Assembly (NCBI RefSeq): GCF_013276795.1
Contig: NZ_VMLR01000002.1
Span: 1 to 64,000, forward strand
Source: Streptococcus sp. 2342
GTDB taxonomy: Bacteria; Bacillota; Bacilli; Lactobacillales; Streptococcaceae
Length of the DNA: 64,000 nucleotides
Reading direction: 5' to 3'
Shown here: one piece after another, positions 1 through 10,394 of the stretch
How positions within the stretch are numbered: the stretch's first letter is position 1
How the letters are laid out: each line of letters opens with the position of its first letter
Notes under the pieces: generated by a model
What the model saw: only the letters and a program-made list of their open reading frames with translations
Told to the model about the DNA's origin: nothing
The model's database searches: none
Translations under genes and position numbers: made by a program

Positions 1-179
1 ACTAGAAACTACAGGGGGAGTCTGCATATATCTAAAAGAAATTCTAAACCTGTTTCAGCTTGATATAGTGTTTGAATAAAATGTGAACAAATTTATTAGG
101 GAATTCAAATCAATTTCATGCTTTAAAAGTCGTTTCGTACTATTTTAGATTCAATTAATTATACATCATAGATAAACCG

Positions 180-222
180 CTTCAAAAATCTCTTCAAATC
201 ACGTCAGGTTCACATTTCCGTA
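180..222 (-). repeat. BOX element remnant (boxA-like)
   Basis: The stretch resembles the boxA module of pneumococcal BOX elements (TCTCTTCAAACCACGTCAG-like core, here with several substitutions). No boxB or boxC partner is visible, so it is a decayed copy. The rest of 1-236, downstream of ftsK, shows nothing else recognisable. Confidence 0.6.
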
Positions 223-236
223 TAAGAGAGAGAAAT

Positions 237-2540
237 TTATTGTTGTAAAACTTTTCTTGGCTTGGTGCCTTCAGCTGGACCAATGACTCCTGCCATTTCA
301 AGTTCTTCCATAAGCCGGGTCGCACGGTTAAATCCAACTGACAAACGACGCTGAATCATGGATGCGCTGGCTTTCTGGGTTTCAATGACTAGAGCTTTGG
401 CTTCTTCAAAAAGCGGATCACCACCAGCATCTCCATCTGAAAATTCTCCATCATTTTCAGAAACTTCACCTGGATCAAAACTCTCATCGTAATCCGCATC
501 CGCCTGAGCCTTGATGAAGTTTACGATGCGTTCAACATCATCATCCGAGATAAAGGAGCCTTGCAGACGAACTGGATGATTTTCATCAATCGGTTTAAAG
601 AGCATGTCACCTCGACCAAGCAGTTTTTCCGCTCCATTTTCATCCAAAATCGTACGGGAGTCTGTCCCTGATGAAACCGCGAAAGCGACACGAGAAGGGA
701 CATTGGCCTTGATCAGACCAGAGATGACATCAACGGATGGACGCTGGGTTGCAAGAATCATGTGGATACCTGCAGCACGCGCCTTCTGTCCAAGACGAAT
801 GATAGCGTCTTCCACTTCCTTGCTGGCCACCATCATGAGGTCAGCCAACTCATCTACAATCACAACAATGAGCGGTAGCGGAATCTGCTTATACTCAGAT
901 TGAGTATTAAACTCTTCTACCTTGGCATTAAAGCCTGCAATATTACGGACTCCTACCTTGGCAAAGAGTTCATAACGATTTTCCATTTCATCCACAACCT
1001 TTTGCAGGGCCTTGCTGGCTTTACGGGGATTGGTCACTACTGGAATCAAGAGGTGGGGAATATCATTGTAAACAGATAACTCAACCATCTTGGGATCGAC
1101 CATCATAAATTTAACTTGGTCAGGTCTCGCCTTCATGAGAATGCTGGCGATAATTCCGTTAACTGCTACTGACTTCCCTGATCCCGTTGAACCCGCGACG
1201 AGCAAGTGGGGCATTTTGGAAAGGTCAAAAGCTCTTGCAGTGCCATTAACCGCCTTTCCTAAAGGAATTTCCAAGAGATTTTCTGCTTTCGTTTGAGATT
1301 GTTCCCATAGTTCGCGGAAGGATACAGTCGCAATCTCAGAGTTAGGAACCTCAATCCCGACTAAGGATTTACCAGGTATTGGAGCCTCAATCCGAACATC
1401 CTTGGCCGCTAGAGCAAGCGCTAAGTCATCTGCTAGATTGGAAATGCGGTTAACCCGTACACCCACTGCTGGCTTAACTTCATACTTGGTCACTGATGGC
1501 CCAATTTCAGCCCGTTCAACTGTTACCTTGATACCAAAGCTAGCAAAGGTTTCTTCTAGGATTTTGATGTTTTCACGAACGATTTTCTTCTCTTTAGACT
1601 GGTCTTTGGGTTTATCTGGGGCAAAGAGTTGTAAGCTTGGAAGTTTGTATTCGAGGGCTTCTTTGGCTGAAAAATCGACCTGTACGTCTTCGTCATCAGA
1701 GCCATCTTCCTGTTCAGCGAATTCAAGTTCAGCTTGAGGCAGGATGATTTCTGGTTCCACCCACTCTTCTTCTGGAACAGGAGGAACGTCAAGCACAACA
1801 TCTTCTGTCAGAATTTCACCCGTTTCCATATCAATAGGAGGCAAATCGAGTAAGGCTTTTTCAGCTTCTTCTTGTTCTAATCTAGCCTCTTCCTCAACCT
1901 TTTGGCGAGCTTTTTCTTCTTGTTTGACAAAGCGTTCCTCTTTTCGAAGCTCATGTCCTTCCCTCCATTTGGCAAAGCCTCTACTGAAAAATTCAGCAAT
2001 ATCATAAACAGACCAAGGACTGACTAGGAGAGCACCCACTAAAATCAAGATAGAACCAATAAAATAAGTACCAATATTTGAGAAGAGAAAGGCGATTGGC
2101 ACATAAAGGCCAACACCAATCAAGCCACCTCCAGCAAAACTGGTCGTTCGAAAACCAGTTAAATCCGTCACAACCTGAGCCATGGTCCCTTTTAGAACGG
2201 ACTTGTCCAAACCATATTTCCAAACCAAGTAGGCCTCAAAAATCAGGAGCAAACCTGCAAATATGGTGAAAAAGCCAGATAAGAGTCCTTCCTGTTTTCG
2301 TATCCACTTGAAAAAGAAGAGATAGATCAATAGGGCAAATATTGCCAGATAAGCTAGACTACCCACCAACAAGCGAATTAAATTGTAAAGAGTGATACCT
2401 GCAGCTCCTAATTTAAAAGCTGCGAAAATCAATAAAAGGGCGATTCCCAACGAAATCAACATCCGTTGAATCGCTTCTTTTCTTTCGAGTTCTGCTTTAG
2501 ACGGTCTCCGTCTTGTTTTACTTGTATTCTTGTTTGCCAT
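237..2540 (-). CDS. ftsK: FtsK/SpoIIIE-type DNA translocase
   Basis: Membrane-anchored ATPase that pumps chromosomal DNA through the closing septum during division. The 767-residue protein has about four hydrophobic segments between residues 25 and 180, an acidic and charged linker (about 195-300), and a RecA-like motor with Walker A GSTGSGKS near residue 450 and a [11 protein letters not shown]alker B region. The C-terminal 60 residues form the winged-helix gamma domain (ending near the [14 protein letters not shown] stretch) that reads orienting DNA sequences. Length and layout match the streptococcal FtsK family. The gene stands alone, convergent with nothing and followed by a BOX remnant. 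The family assignment is firm; the role is established knowledge. Confidence 0.95.
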   Translation of the reverse strand: MANKNTSKTRRRPSKAELERKEAIQRMLISLGIALLLIFAAFKLGAAGITLYNLIRLLVGSLAYLAIFALLIYLFFFKWIRKQEGLLSGFFTIFAGLLLIFEAYLVWKYGLDKSVLKGTMAQVVTDLTGFRTTSFAGGGLIGVGLYVPIAFLFSNIGTYFIGSILILVGALLVSPWSVYDIAEFFSRGFAKWREGHELRKEERFVKQEEKARQKVEEEARLEQEEAEKALLDLPPIDMETGEILTEDVVLDVPPVPEEEWVEPEIILPQAELEFAEQEDGSDDEDVQVDFSAKEALEYKLPSLQLFAPDKPKDQSKEKKIVRENIKILEETFASFGIKVTVERAEIGPSVTKYEVKPAVGVRVNRISNLADDLALALAAKDVRIEAPIPGKSLVGIEVPNSEIATVSFRELWEQSQTKAENLLEIPLGKAVNGTARAFDLSKMPHLLVAGSTGSGKSVAVNGIIASILMKARPDQVKFMMVDPKMVELSVYNDIPHLLIPVVTNPRKASKALQKVVDEMENRYELFAKVGVRNIAGFNAKVEEFNTQSEYKQIPLPLIVVIVDELADLMMVASKEVEDAIIRLGQKARAAGIHMILATQRPSVDVISGLIKANVPSRVAFAVSSGTDSRTILDENGAEKLLGRGDMLFKPIDENHPVRLQGSFISDDDVERIVNFIKAQADADYDESFDPGEVSENDGEFSDGDAGGDPLFEEAKALVIETQKASASMIQRRLSVGFNRATRLMEELEMAGVIGPAEGTKPRKVLQQ

Positions 2541-2585
2541 TCTTCTATTATACCATATTTCACAGGCATTTCGGAAAGAGAAAAA

Positions 2586-2607
2586 GACTGCACCAAACGG
2601 TCCAATC
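2586..2607 (-). terminator. Intrinsic terminator of the fructose operon
   Basis: Read on the minus strand, GATTGGACC and GGTGCAGTC pair across a GTTT loop and are followed by TTTTTCTC. It lies 21 bases beyond the fruA stop codon. Confidence 0.7.
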
Positions 2608-2628
2608 TTTTCATTTTCTATTTAAGTT

Positions 2629-4582
2629 TTATGCTTGGGGTTTGCGTAGGTAACCATAGACCACACCACTTACGATTGCTCCTACCAAGACAGAAACGAG
2701 GTAAAGAAGAGCATTTGAAGTAAGGGCGATAACGAAGATTCCTCCGTGTGGCGCCATGAGTTTGATACCAGTAAGACCAACGAGGCCACCTGCTACTGCT
2801 GAACCAAGAATGAAGCTTGGGATCGCACGAGCTGGGTCAGCAGCTCCAAATGGAATCGCTCCCTCAGTGATAAATGACAAGCCCATGATGATATTTGTCA
2901 AACCAGAGTTGCGTTCTTCCTTAGTAAATTTATCTTTGAAAAGAAGAGTTGCGACAAAGATTGCAAGTGGTGGCACCATTCCTCCAGCCATAACTGCTGC
3001 CATAGCCACAGAACCACCTGAAGAAACAGTTGCTGCAAGCGTACCTGTACCAAAGACATAAGCTGCTTTATTGACTGGTCCACCCATATCGACAGCCATC
3101 ATTCCTCCAAGAACGATACCGAGAAGGACAGCTGAACCGCCTCCAAGACCGCCAAGGAAATCATTCATAGCTGTGTTGATTGCTGCCATTGGGATGTTAA
3201 CAGCTAGCATGACAAATCCAGTCAAGATTGTTCCAAGAAGTGGCAAGAGAAGGATTGATTTAGCACCTTCAAGTGAACGAGGAACTTTAACGTATTTCTT
3301 GATAGCAAGAACTAAAGCACCTGCGATAAATCCACCAACAAGGGCACCTAGGAAACCAGATGAGACACCTGCAAGAGTTGAAGTTGCTTCACCACCTGCA
3401 GCATAAGGAATTTTACCAAAGGCAAAACCTTCTTTAGCAATAGCACCAGCCACGAAACCTGCTACCAAACCTGGTTTTTCAGCAATAGAGTAGGCAACAT
3501 AACCTGCAAAGACTGGAAGCATCAAACCAAAGGCAGCTCCACCAATTTTCATGAACATAGAAGCTAGTTCATGGTAGGAACCAAGACTACCAAGGTTTTC
3601 ATTCGGAACACCCAAAGCACCATCAATCAAGAAGGCAAGGGCAATCATGATACCACCACCGATAACGAATGGCAACATTTGAGAGACACCACTCATCAAG
3701 TGTTTGTAGAAGGCACCACCAAGGCTTTGTTTTTCGTTAGAGGCTGTTGCAGCTTTTGCACCATTAGCGGCACGGTAGACTTCAGCATCTCCTGAAAGAG
3801 CCAAGTTAATCAACTCTTCTGTCTTACGTATACCGTCAGCAACCGGACGATTGATCAATGGTTTGCCATCGAAACGATCCATTTCAACGGCCTTGTCTGC
3901 TGCGATGATAACAGCTTTAGCCTTACGGATATCTTCTGCAGTTAGTTGATTTCCAACACCGCTAGCACCGTTGGTTTCGACCTTAATTCCAACACCCATT
4001 TCAGCAGGCCACTTTTTGAAGGGCTTCTTGGGCCATGTAAGTGTGGGCAATACCTGTCGTACAAGCTGTAACAGCTACGATAAAGTCACCAGTTTCATTA
4101 GCAGGTACTTGAACAGGCTCTTCAGTTTTTTCTGAAGCTTGGTCAAAAAGTTCAATGACTTGGTCAGCTGATGTTACTTGACGAAGTTTATCAGCAAAGC
4201 CGTCTTTCATCAAGTATTGAGACAATTCTGCCAAGGCAGCCAAGTGAGTATCATTGGCACCTTCTGGAGCTGCAATCATAAAGAAGAGGTCGGTTGCTTG
4301 TCCATCCAAGCTCTCGTAGTCAACACCCTTGTTTGACTTGGCAAAGAGAACTGTCGCTTCTTTGACAGCAGCGTTTTTGCTATGAGGCATAGCGATTCCG
4401 TCACCCAAACCTGTAGAAGTCAGAGCTTCACGCGCCAAAATTCCTTCTTTAAAAGTTTCAAAATCTGTCACATAACCGTGGTCTGTCAAGCTTTTAATCA
4501 TCTCTTCGATGACAGCTGTTTTTTCAGTTGCCTGCAAATCCAGCAACATAACATCTTTTCTCAATAGGTCTTGAATTTTCAT
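2629..4582 (-). pseudogene. fruA: Fructose PTS EIIABC, frameshifted
   Basis: Fructose-specific PTS permease, which imports fructose as fructose 1-phosphate. The EIIA domain is in frame from the ATG at 4582, with the phosphohistidine in the GIAMPHSK segment. The EIIB domain starts at IVAVTACTTGIAHTYMAQEA, with its active-site Cys. After ALQKVA the frame hits TGA. The remaining EIIB (AEMGVGIKVETNG onward) and the membrane EIIC domain continue in another frame down to 2629. The break maps to about 4007-4010, where one extra C (GGCC for GGC) would explain it. Repaired, the protein is about 650 residues, the normal family length. It overlaps fruK by four bases. A sequencing error is the main alternative to a true pseudogene. 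Confidence 0.85.
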
Positions 4583-5490
4583 CGTTTTTCTACCTCAACT
4601 TTTTCATATGTTTCTTTAATAAATTCTGCTGTTGCCAAGTCATCTGAGAAGGTGGTTGCCGTTCCGCAAGCCACTCCCCATTTGAAGGCTTCTACTGCAT
4701 CTTTAGATTTGACAAATTCACCTGTAAATCCAGCGACCATAGAATCACCAGCCCCAACTGAATTTTTCACTGTTCCCTTGATTGGTTTAGCAAAGTAAGC
4801 TCCTTCAGATGTGACAAGAAGTGCACCGTCCCCAGCCATTGAGATAATAACGTTTTGAGCACCTTTAGCCAGTAACTCACGAGCATAGTTCTCGATTTCA
4901 TCTAAACTTTCGAGTTTAACCCCAAAAATAGCTCCCAGTTCATGATTGTTTGGTTTGACCAAAAGTGGCTGATAGTCCAAACTATCAATCAAGGTCTGTC
5001 CTTCAAAGTCACAGACTACTTGCGCACCAGTCTTGCGCGTCAAGGCAATCAAATCCTTGTAGATGACATTGCCTAGATTTTTAGCACTTGAACCAGCAAA
5101 GACAACTGTATCTTCTGTAGTCAAACTAGATAAGATAGCTTTCAACTCTTCTAACTGGGCTGGTTCCACATTTGGACCCGTTCCGTTGATTTCTGTCTCT
5201 TGGTCTGCTTTTATTTTAACATTGATACGAGTATCTTCTGCCACTTGGACAAAACGCGTCTCGATTTCTTCCTCTGCCAGAGTATCTGTGATAAATTCAC
5301 CAGTAAAGCCTCCGATAAATCCAGTCGCTGTATTTGGAATATCTAAGCGCTTCAAGACACGACTTACATTGATTCCTTTCCCACCAGCAAACTTATCATC
5401 ACTGTCCATACGATTGACACTACCGACTTGGACTTGGTCCAGACGGACAATATAGTCAATGGATGGATTGAGTGTGACTGTATAAATCAT
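4579..5490 (-). CDS. fruK: 1-phosphofructokinase (PfkB family)
   Basis: Phosphorylates fructose 1-phosphate, the product of the fructose PTS, to fructose 1,6-bisphosphate. The 303-residue protein starts MIYTVTLNPSIDYIV, typical of the tagatose-6-phosphate/1-phosphofructokinase branch. It has the GGKGINVSRVLKRL sugar-binding signature near residue 38 and the PfkB motif GAGDSMVAGF with the catalytic Asp near residue 250. Its start overlaps the fruR stop and its stop overlaps the fruA start (ATGA type), so the three genes are translationally coupled. Confidence 0.93.
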   Translation of the reverse strand: MIYTVTLNPSIDYIVRLDQVQVGSVNRMDSDDKFAGGKGINVSRVLKRLDIPNTATGFIGGFTGEFITDTLAEEEIETRFVQVAEDTRINVKIKADQETEINGTGPNVEPAQLEELKAILSSLTTEDTVVFAGSSAKNLGNVIYKDLIALTRKTGAQVVCDFEGQTLIDSLDYQPLLVKPNNHELGAIFGVKLESLDEIENYARELLAKGAQNVIISMAGDGALLVTSEGAYFAKPIKGTVKNSVGAGDSMVAGFTGEFVKSKDAVEAFKWGVACGTATTFSDDLATAEFIKETYEKVEVEKR

Positions 5491-6227
5491 ACTTCTATTA
5501 CCTCCGTTTTCTCCTTAATAACCTGCAAGAGCTCATGCCCTTGACTTGTGATAACAATAGCGCGTTTGAGTGGTGCTACCTTAGCAAAGCAAGTTTGTCC
5601 AATTTTAGACGAATCCACCAAGACGTACGTTTGTTTGGCATTCTCTAAAATAGCACGCTTCACAGCCCCCTCCTCCATATCAGGAGTCGTATAATAGCCA
5701 TCGTCCACACCATTCATCCCGATAAAGGCACGGTCAAAGTGCAATTGGTTAATCTGGTTAAGAGCAACGCCCCCGATGCTAGCATCTGTCGCCGTCTTGA
5801 CGCTTCCTCCAACCATGACAGTCGGAATCTGCTTTTCAACCAACTGAGCTGCATGGTGAATCGAATTTGTCACAACAGTAATATTCTTATTGACCAATTC
5901 ATGAATCAAAAAGGCTGTTGTTGTTCCAGCATCGATAAAGATGACATCTTGTTCCTTGATGAGAGAAGCAGCTTTCTGAGCCAGCAACTTCTTTTCTTGA
6001 AGGTTTTTGACAGATTTTTCTTGAATGGTTTCTTCTTCCTGCAAGGAATGGGGCAATTCTGCTCCACCATGCACACGACGAAGCTTGTTTTCAGCTTCCA
6101 ATTCATCCAAGTCTCTTCGAACCGTTGATTCTGAGGTCTCTAGCAAACTAACTAATTTTTCTAGAGAAACTACATGATGTTGATTTAACTCCTCTAAAAT
6201 CAGTTGTTTCCGCTCTGTTTTTAACAC
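5487..6227 (-). CDS. fruR: DeoR-family repressor of the fructose operon
   Basis: Transcription factor of 246 residues with an N-terminal DeoR helix-turn-helix (LILEELNQHHVVSLEKLV, with SESTVRRDLDELE as recognition helix) and a C-terminal sugar-phosphate-sensing domain (DAGTTTAFLIHEL, IGMNGVDDGYYTTPD). It is the first gene of the fru operon, with a good SD (AGGAGGTGA) before the start. By family analogy it represses the operon until fructose 1-phosphate accumulates. Confidence 0.92.
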   Translation of the reverse strand: MLKTERKQLILEELNQHHVVSLEKLVSLLETSESTVRRDLDELEAENKLRRVHGGAELPHSLQEEETIQEKSVKNLQEKKLLAQKAASLIKEQDVIFIDAGTTTAFLIHELVNKNITVVTNSIHHAAQLVEKQIPTVMVGGSVKTATDASIGGVALNQINQLHFDRAFIGMNGVDDGYYTTPDMEEGAVKRAILENAKQTYVLVDSSKIGQTCFAKVAPLKRAIVITSQGHELLQVIKEKTEVIEV

Positions 6228-6259
6228 CGAATCACCTCCTGTTATCGTTTACACTATTC

Positions 6260-6330
6260 ATTCTATCACACTTTCTTTTAAAGTCAAGCATTTTTTATCA
6301 TTTTCTTTCAAATTCTATCATTTTTCTTAT
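6260..6330 (-). promoter_or_regulatory. fru operon promoter with upstream repeats
   Basis: On the minus strand TTGACT (6282-6287) and TAGAAT (6260-6265) are separated by 16 bases. Just upstream, between about 6291 and 6330, the motif AAAATGATA occurs twice with GAATTTGAAAG between the copies. The repeats are candidate FruR operators by position only; the hexamers are seen directly. Confidence 0.6.
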
Positions 6331-6344
6331 TTTCAGAATTTTTA

Positions 6345-6373
6345 TTGCAAGATAAGAGCCTTTATGGTAGACT
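6345..6373 (+). promoter_or_regulatory. Promoter of tRNA-Ser
   Basis: TTGCAA and TAGACT are spaced by 17 bases and lie 15 bases before the tRNA 5' end, a fitting distance for a short leader. Confidence 0.65.
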
Positions 6374-6388
6374 ATTTGAGTAAGTATT

Positions 6389-6476
6389 GGAAGATTACTC
6401 AAGAGGCTTAAGAGGCCGTGTTGGAAACGCGGTAGGCGTGTAACAGCGTGCGTGGGTTCGAATCCCATGTCTTCCG
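6389..6476 (+). tRNA. tRNA-Ser (anticodon GGA)
   Basis: An 88-base class II tRNA. The acceptor strands GGAAGAT and GTCTTCC pair and are followed by discriminator G. The anticodon stem CCGTG/CGCGG encloses TTGGAAA, giving anticodon GGA. A long variable arm and the GGTTCGAATCC T-loop are present. CCA is not encoded. Confidence 0.95.
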
Positions 6477-6484
6477 TTTATTTT

Positions 6485-6520
6485 AAAAAAGATACCCAAG
6501 AAATCTTGGGTATCTTTTTT
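6485..6520. terminator. Bidirectional terminator
   Basis: A perfect ten-base stem (GATACCCAAG/CTTGGGTATC) with an AAAT loop is flanked by A6 and T6. It ends the tRNA-Ser transcript on the plus strand and can end mntH on the minus strand. Confidence 0.85.
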
Positions 6521-6554
6521 CTTATATGCTTGTTTTATAACTCGGGTGAATTTC

Positions 6555-7889
6555 TTAGAAAATATCAAATAACAATTTCACATTGAGAATTGTTAAGATA
6601 ATGGAAACAATATAACCAAGGATGGTATTCCATTTGGCATTGGTAAATTCTCCCATCAGTGATTTCTTAGAAGTTAGATAAATCAGTGGGAAGATTGAAA
6701 ATGGAAGAGCGATTGAAAGAAAGACCTGTGAATAAACCAATAACTGATCTAATGTTTTTTCCTGATGACCAAACAGAACCGCTACAATCATGACAGGCAA
6801 CAAGGCAAAGAGACGAGTTGCCAAACGAATGAACCATTGAGGTAATCTCATATGCAAGAAACCTTCCATAACGATTTGTCCAGTCAAGGTACCCGTAATT
6901 GTCGAATTTTGACCACTGGCTAATAAAGCCAAGGCAAACAAGGTTGATAAGGTCGAGCTAGCTATAGCTCCTGCAATAGTAGAATCCTGCAAGGCATTAT
7001 ACATTTGAGAGAAGGCAGAAATCTCAGATGCATGGCCGAAAAAGAGAGCCGCCCCGAGAATTAATAGAAGGGAGTTAACCACAAAGGCCAAGGATAATTG
7101 GAGATTTGAATCCCAGGTCATAAAGCGCACGGCTTTTCGAACATCATTCTTGTCCTTGTGATTGATTTTCCGAGTTTGTGACAAGGAAGAATGCAAATAG
7201 AGGTTATGGGGCATAACCGTTGCTCCCACGATCCCTAGTGCCAAGGTTAATTGACTTTCATGCCCTGGCAAGGGACTTTCAAATAAGGTTGCATTCGGTA
7301 GATAACCCTCAACGATTCCTTGGAAGCTTGGATGTGACAAAGCTACCAGATAGGTAAAAATTGCTAGAATTGTTAAAATCAGTGTTGTCACAATAGCTTC
7401 AATCTTCTTAAAGCCAAATTTCATCAGAAGCAATAAGAGAAAAACATCCAACACGGTCAAGAGAATTGCTATCATAATCGGAATCTTAAAGAGAAGATTG
7501 AGAGCAATCGCTGAACCTAGAACTTCTGCCAGATCTGTCGCCATCAAGGCTAATTCTAAAATCACCCATAGACTATAACGAAGCCATTTAGGTGAATGAT
7601 GAGCCGTTGCTTGAGCCAGGTCCATCTGGGTTACAATACCAAGCTTTCCTGCCATCTGCTGAAGTTGCATGGCAATGAGAGATGAAATCAAGATAACAAA
7701 CAAGAGACTATACTTATAGGAAGCACCACCGACTACACTGGTAATCCAGTTTCCTGGATCCATATAACCAACTGCGACAAGAGCACCCGGACCTAAAAAG
7801 GCATTTAAATTTTGCCAGAAATGATTGTTATTTGGAGTATCGATAGATTGATTAATCTCAGAGAGTGACACTTTTTTATGAGAAGACAT
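6555..7889 (-). CDS. mntH: NRAMP-family Mn2+/divalent metal transporter
   Basis: Proton-coupled importer for manganese and related divalent cations in the cytoplasmic membrane. The 444-residue protein has roughly eleven hydrophobic segments. The NRAMP metal-site motif in TM1 is visible as VGYMDPGNWITS (DPGN, about residues 45-48), and the TM6 MPHNLYLHSS motif is near residue 225. The SD AGAGGT precedes the start. A minus-strand promoter with an overlapping palindrome lies about 130 bases upstream, consistent with metal-dependent control. It is monocistronic between tRNA-Ser and an IS remnant. Confidence 0.92.
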   Translation of the reverse strand: MSSHKKVSLSEINQSIDTPNNNHFWQNLNAFLGPGALVAVGYMDPGNWITSVVGGASYKYSLLFVILISSLIAMQLQQMAGKLGIVTQMDLAQATAHHSPKWLRYSLWVILELALMATDLAEVLGSAIALNLLFKIPIMIAILLTVLDVFLLLLLMKFGFKKIEAIVTTLILTILAIFTYLVALSHPSFQGIVEGYLPNATLFESPLPGHESQLTLALGIVGATVMPHNLYLHSSLSQTRKINHKDKNDVRKAVRFMTWDSNLQLSLAFVVNSLLLILGAALFFGHASEISAFSQMYNALQDSTIAGAIASSTLSTLFALALLASGQNSTITGTLTGQIVMEGFLHMRLPQWFIRLATRLFALLPVMIVAVLFGHQEKTLDQLLVYSQVFLSIALPFSIFPLIYLTSKKSLMGEFTNAKWNTILGYIVSIILTILNVKLLFDIF

Positions 7890-8013
7890 AGATACTTACC
7901 TCTTTCTAAACCTACTTTTTCATTATTTTCTATTAGAGAAAAATAAGATTGACTTTAAACTATTAAAACAATGAAAACTATATGAAAAACATTTAGTTTT
8001 TTCATTATTTTTC

Positions 8014-8032
8014 TTAAGGCACCTTAATTATA
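8014..8032 (-). promoter_or_regulatory. mntH -10 box with palindromic operator candidate
   Basis: On the minus strand TATAAT (8027-8032) is followed at once by TTAAGGTGCCTTAA, a 6+6 inverted repeat with a 2-base centre. The A/T-rich half sites around a 6-base core recall DtxR/MntR-type (PsaR, SloR, ScaR) operators. No convincing -35 is seen. Regulator identity is inferred. Confidence 0.45.
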
Positions 8033-8154
8033 ACAGAAAATATGATAAAAACTTAAGAAAATTCAGGACTTGATTTAATATTTAGGATACAACAAAATGT
8101 TGTATTCTTTTTTTGCAAAAGAATACCAAAGAATAAAATAAAAAACGTTGTAAA

Positions 8155-8260
8155 ATGTACTGGCTTAATCCCCTTTATTGTATCGCGTTTGGAGTTTTTT
8201 AGGTATAACCTTCGACGCGCACCTTACGTAGGACGACAGACTCATAGCTTTATACATAAT
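8155..8260 (-). mobile_element. IS200-type left-end remnant
   Basis: The segment shares a near-identical stretch (TTTATTGTATCGCGTTYGGAG, then TATAACCTTCGACGCGCACC) with the sequence upstream of the tnpA remnant at about 54915-54970. No transposase sequence remains here, so this is a stray end, probably of the same IS200/IS605-type element. Confidence 0.55.
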
Positions 8261-8262
8261 AG

Positions 8263-8298
8263 AACGAGTATCTCCATCTGTAGAGATACTCGTTTTTT
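8263..8298 (+). terminator. Intrinsic terminator-like hairpin
   Basis: AACGAGTATCTC pairs with GAGATACTCGTT around an eight-base loop and is followed by TTTT. No gene precedes it on this strand, so it probably belonged to sequence now lost or to the IS remnant. Confidence 0.55.
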
Positions 8299-8446
8299 GC
8301 TATTTTCAAAGTGTTCTTTTTGACCAATCCCATACATCATTTTTATAGTAAAATGAAACTAGAATAGTACATCGTGGATACTAAAACATTTCTAGAAATT
8401 AATTTGATTTCCCTAATCAAGTTGCACACATCTTATTTCAAACCAC

Positions 8447-8562
8447 TATATATTCAATGAAAATCAAAGAGCTAACTAGGAAGCTAACCGCAGGTTGCTC
8501 AAAGCACCGCTTTGAGGTTGCGGATAAAGCTGACGTGGTTTGAAGAGATTGTCGAAGAGTAT
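8447..8562. repeat. BOX element (boxC-boxA, no boxB)
   Basis: Starts with TATTCAATGAAAATCAAAG (boxC end) and finishes with the boxA core GCTGACGTGGTTTGAAGAG followed by TCGAAGAGTATT. The ends are complementary and can fold into a stem. It lacks the CTACGGCAAGG repeat seen in the copy at 35226. Confidence 0.85.
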
Positions 8563-8778
8563 TAAGGAGTATAGAATAGTATTTTAACTCCATCCTCTAA
8601 AGTGCTCCCAATAAAAGATACTTGAACACTATATTCAGCATATAAGCTTTATGCCCTAAGTCAAAACAATCATTCTTTTCTAATTTATCGTAAATAAATC
8701 TAAAATCACAGAATACTGTCAGATGACTTAAAAAATGATTCTTTGGAAAAAGCGAATCAAAACTTGATTTATCACTTT
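8563..8778. other. Intergenic stretch with nothing recognised
   Basis: An AT-rich tail between the BOX element and the pdxT stop codon. No ORF, strong hairpin or promoter was recognised. Confidence 0.5.
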
Positions 8779-9366
8779 TTATTCCACTATCTTTTTGTCA
8801 CACATATTGATAAAGTACTGGTGCAAGCGAACATCATCAGTCAATTCTGGATGAAAAGAAGTTACCAACATATTTTTTTCTTGGGCTGCAACGATTTGAT
8901 CTTCAACTGTTGCTAGAATTTCTACACCCTCTCCAACACTGCTGATAATTGGACCACGGATAAAGGTCATTGGAATCTGACCGACTCCCTTACATTCTGC
9001 TTCCGTGTAGAAACTTCCTAGTTGGCGCCCATAGGCATTGCGCTCGACCACCATATCCATAGTTCCAAGATGACTTTCTTCCTGAGAAGTAATTTCCTTA
9101 GCCAGCAATATCAAGCCTGCACAGGTTCCAAAGGCTGGTAAGCCAGATAGAATGGCTTCTCGAATGGGAATCAGCATGTCCTGGTCGCGTAAGAGTTTGC
9201 CCATGGTTGTAGACTCTCCTCCAGGTAAAATCAAACCTGACAAGTCACTCTGATGTTGCTGAAAATCCTCTAAATTTCTGATTTCAACACTCTCGACACC
9301 TAATTGATCCAACACTTTTGCATGTTCTGCAAAGGCCCCTTGCAAGGCCAATATTCCAATTTTCAT
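8779..9366 (-). CDS. pdxT: PLP synthase glutaminase subunit
   Basis: Glutamine amidotransferase subunit that releases ammonia for vitamin B6 (pyridoxal 5'-phosphate) synthesis by PdxS. The 195-residue protein shows the class I triad: the nucleophile Cys in [13 protein letters not shown] near residue 79, and the His-x-Glu in SFHPELT near residue 172. The [10 protein letters not shown] oxyanion segment is near residue 47. The start abuts the pdxS stop, so the pair is co-translated and the proteins form one complex. Confidence 0.95.
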   Translation of the reverse strand: MKIGILALQGAFAEHAKVLDQLGVESVEIRNLEDFQQHQSDLSGLILPGGESTTMGKLLRDQDMLIPIREAILSGLPAFGTCAGLILLAKEITSQEESHLGTMDMVVERNAYGRQLGSFYTEAECKGVGQIPMTFIRGPIISSVGEGVEILATVEDQIVAAQEKNMLVTSFHPELTDDVRLHQYFINMCDKKIVE

Positions 9367-10242
9367 CTATTTCCCTCGCTCAGCCATGAGGATTTGGATC
9401 TCATTTTCATTGATACCAACCATGGCTTCCCCTAGATCTTCAGAGATTTGAGCTAGAATTTGAGGATTACGGAAGTTAGTTACCGCTTTGACAATGGCAC
9501 TCGCTCGTTTAACAGGATCTCCTGACTTGAAAATACCTGAGCCGACAAAGACACCCTCTGCCCCTAATTGCATCATTAATGCCGCATCTGCTGGCGTTGC
9601 AACGCCTCCAGCCGCAAAGTTTACAACTGGCAATTTTCCATGCTCATGGACATATTGAACCAATTCTACAGGGACTTGCAATTCCTTGGCAGCAACATAA
9701 AGTTCGTCCTCACGTAGATTTTGAATGCGGCGAATTTCCTGATTCATCATACGCATATGGCGAACAGCTTGAACGATGTCTCCTGTACCCGGTTCTCCTT
9801 TGGTACGAATCATAGAGGCTCCTTCAGCGATACGACGCAAGGCTTCACCCAAGTCCTTAGCTCCACAGACAAAAGGAACTTGGAATTCTTTTTTGTCCAC
9901 ATGGAAACGGTCGTCTGCTGGAGATAAAACTTCACTCTCATCGATATAGTCAATCTCAATAGCCTCTAAAATCTGAGCCTCAACAAAATGCCCGATTCTG
10001 ACCTTGGCCATCACTGGAATACTAACCGCTTCTTGGATTTCCTTAATCATCTTTGGATCACTCATACGGGAAACACCACCAGCTGCACGAATATCAGCTG
10101 GAATCCGCTCCAAAGCCATAACAGCTGCCGCACCAGCAGCCTCTGCAATACGGGCTTGTTCAGGGTTCTGAACGTCCATGATTACACCGCCCTTGAGCAT
10201 CTGTGCCAAGTTTTTATTTAATTCATAACGATTTTCAGTCAT
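9367..10242 (-). CDS. pdxS: PLP synthase subunit PdxS
   Basis: Makes pyridoxal 5'-phosphate from ribose 5-phosphate, glyceraldehyde 3-phosphate and PdxT-supplied ammonia. It is a (beta/alpha)8 barrel of 291 residues from the chosen start at [10 protein letters not shown]. An SD (GAGGATAAAG) precedes that ATG, whereas the longer ORF start at 10278 has none. PdxS signatures include [30 protein letters not shown] (catalytic Lys) and [17 protein letters not shown] (second catalytic Lys region). It is followed directly by pdxT. Confidence 0.95.
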   Translation of the reverse strand: MTENRYELNKNLAQMLKGGVIMDVQNPEQARIAEAAGAAAVMALERIPADIRAAGGVSRMSDPKMIKEIQEAVSIPVMAKVRIGHFVEAQILEAIEIDYIDESEVLSPADDRFHVDKKEFQVPFVCGAKDLGEALRRIAEGASMIRTKGEPGTGDIVQAVRHMRMMNQEIRRIQNLREDELYVAAKELQVPVELVQYVHEHGKLPVVNFAAGGVATPADAALMMQLGAEGVFVGSGIFKSGDPVKRASAIVKAVTNFRNPQILAQISEDLGEAMVGINENEIQILMAERGK

Positions 10243-10352
10243 TTCTTTATCCTCATCATTTGTATTGGTAGCTACCATTTCATTTTAAGTTAGATTAAAA
10301 TGAAGTACAAGATAAAAAAATCATAATTGTATGGGTACACATCGACTAAAAA

Positions 10353-10385
10353 AACTATCTGACCTTAACTTAAGGCCAGATAGTT
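10353..10385 (-). terminator. Terminator of nox
   Basis: On the minus strand AACTATCTGGCCTTAA folds on its complement with one mismatch and is followed by a seven-T run. It lies just beyond the nox stop. Confidence 0.8.
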
Positions 10386-10394
10386 CATCAAATT

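Noticed and set aside
7890..8013. mntH leader considered as a manganese riboswitch (yybP-ykoY type)
   Set aside because: No conserved loop motif or terminator was seen; the palindrome at the promoter explains regulation better.
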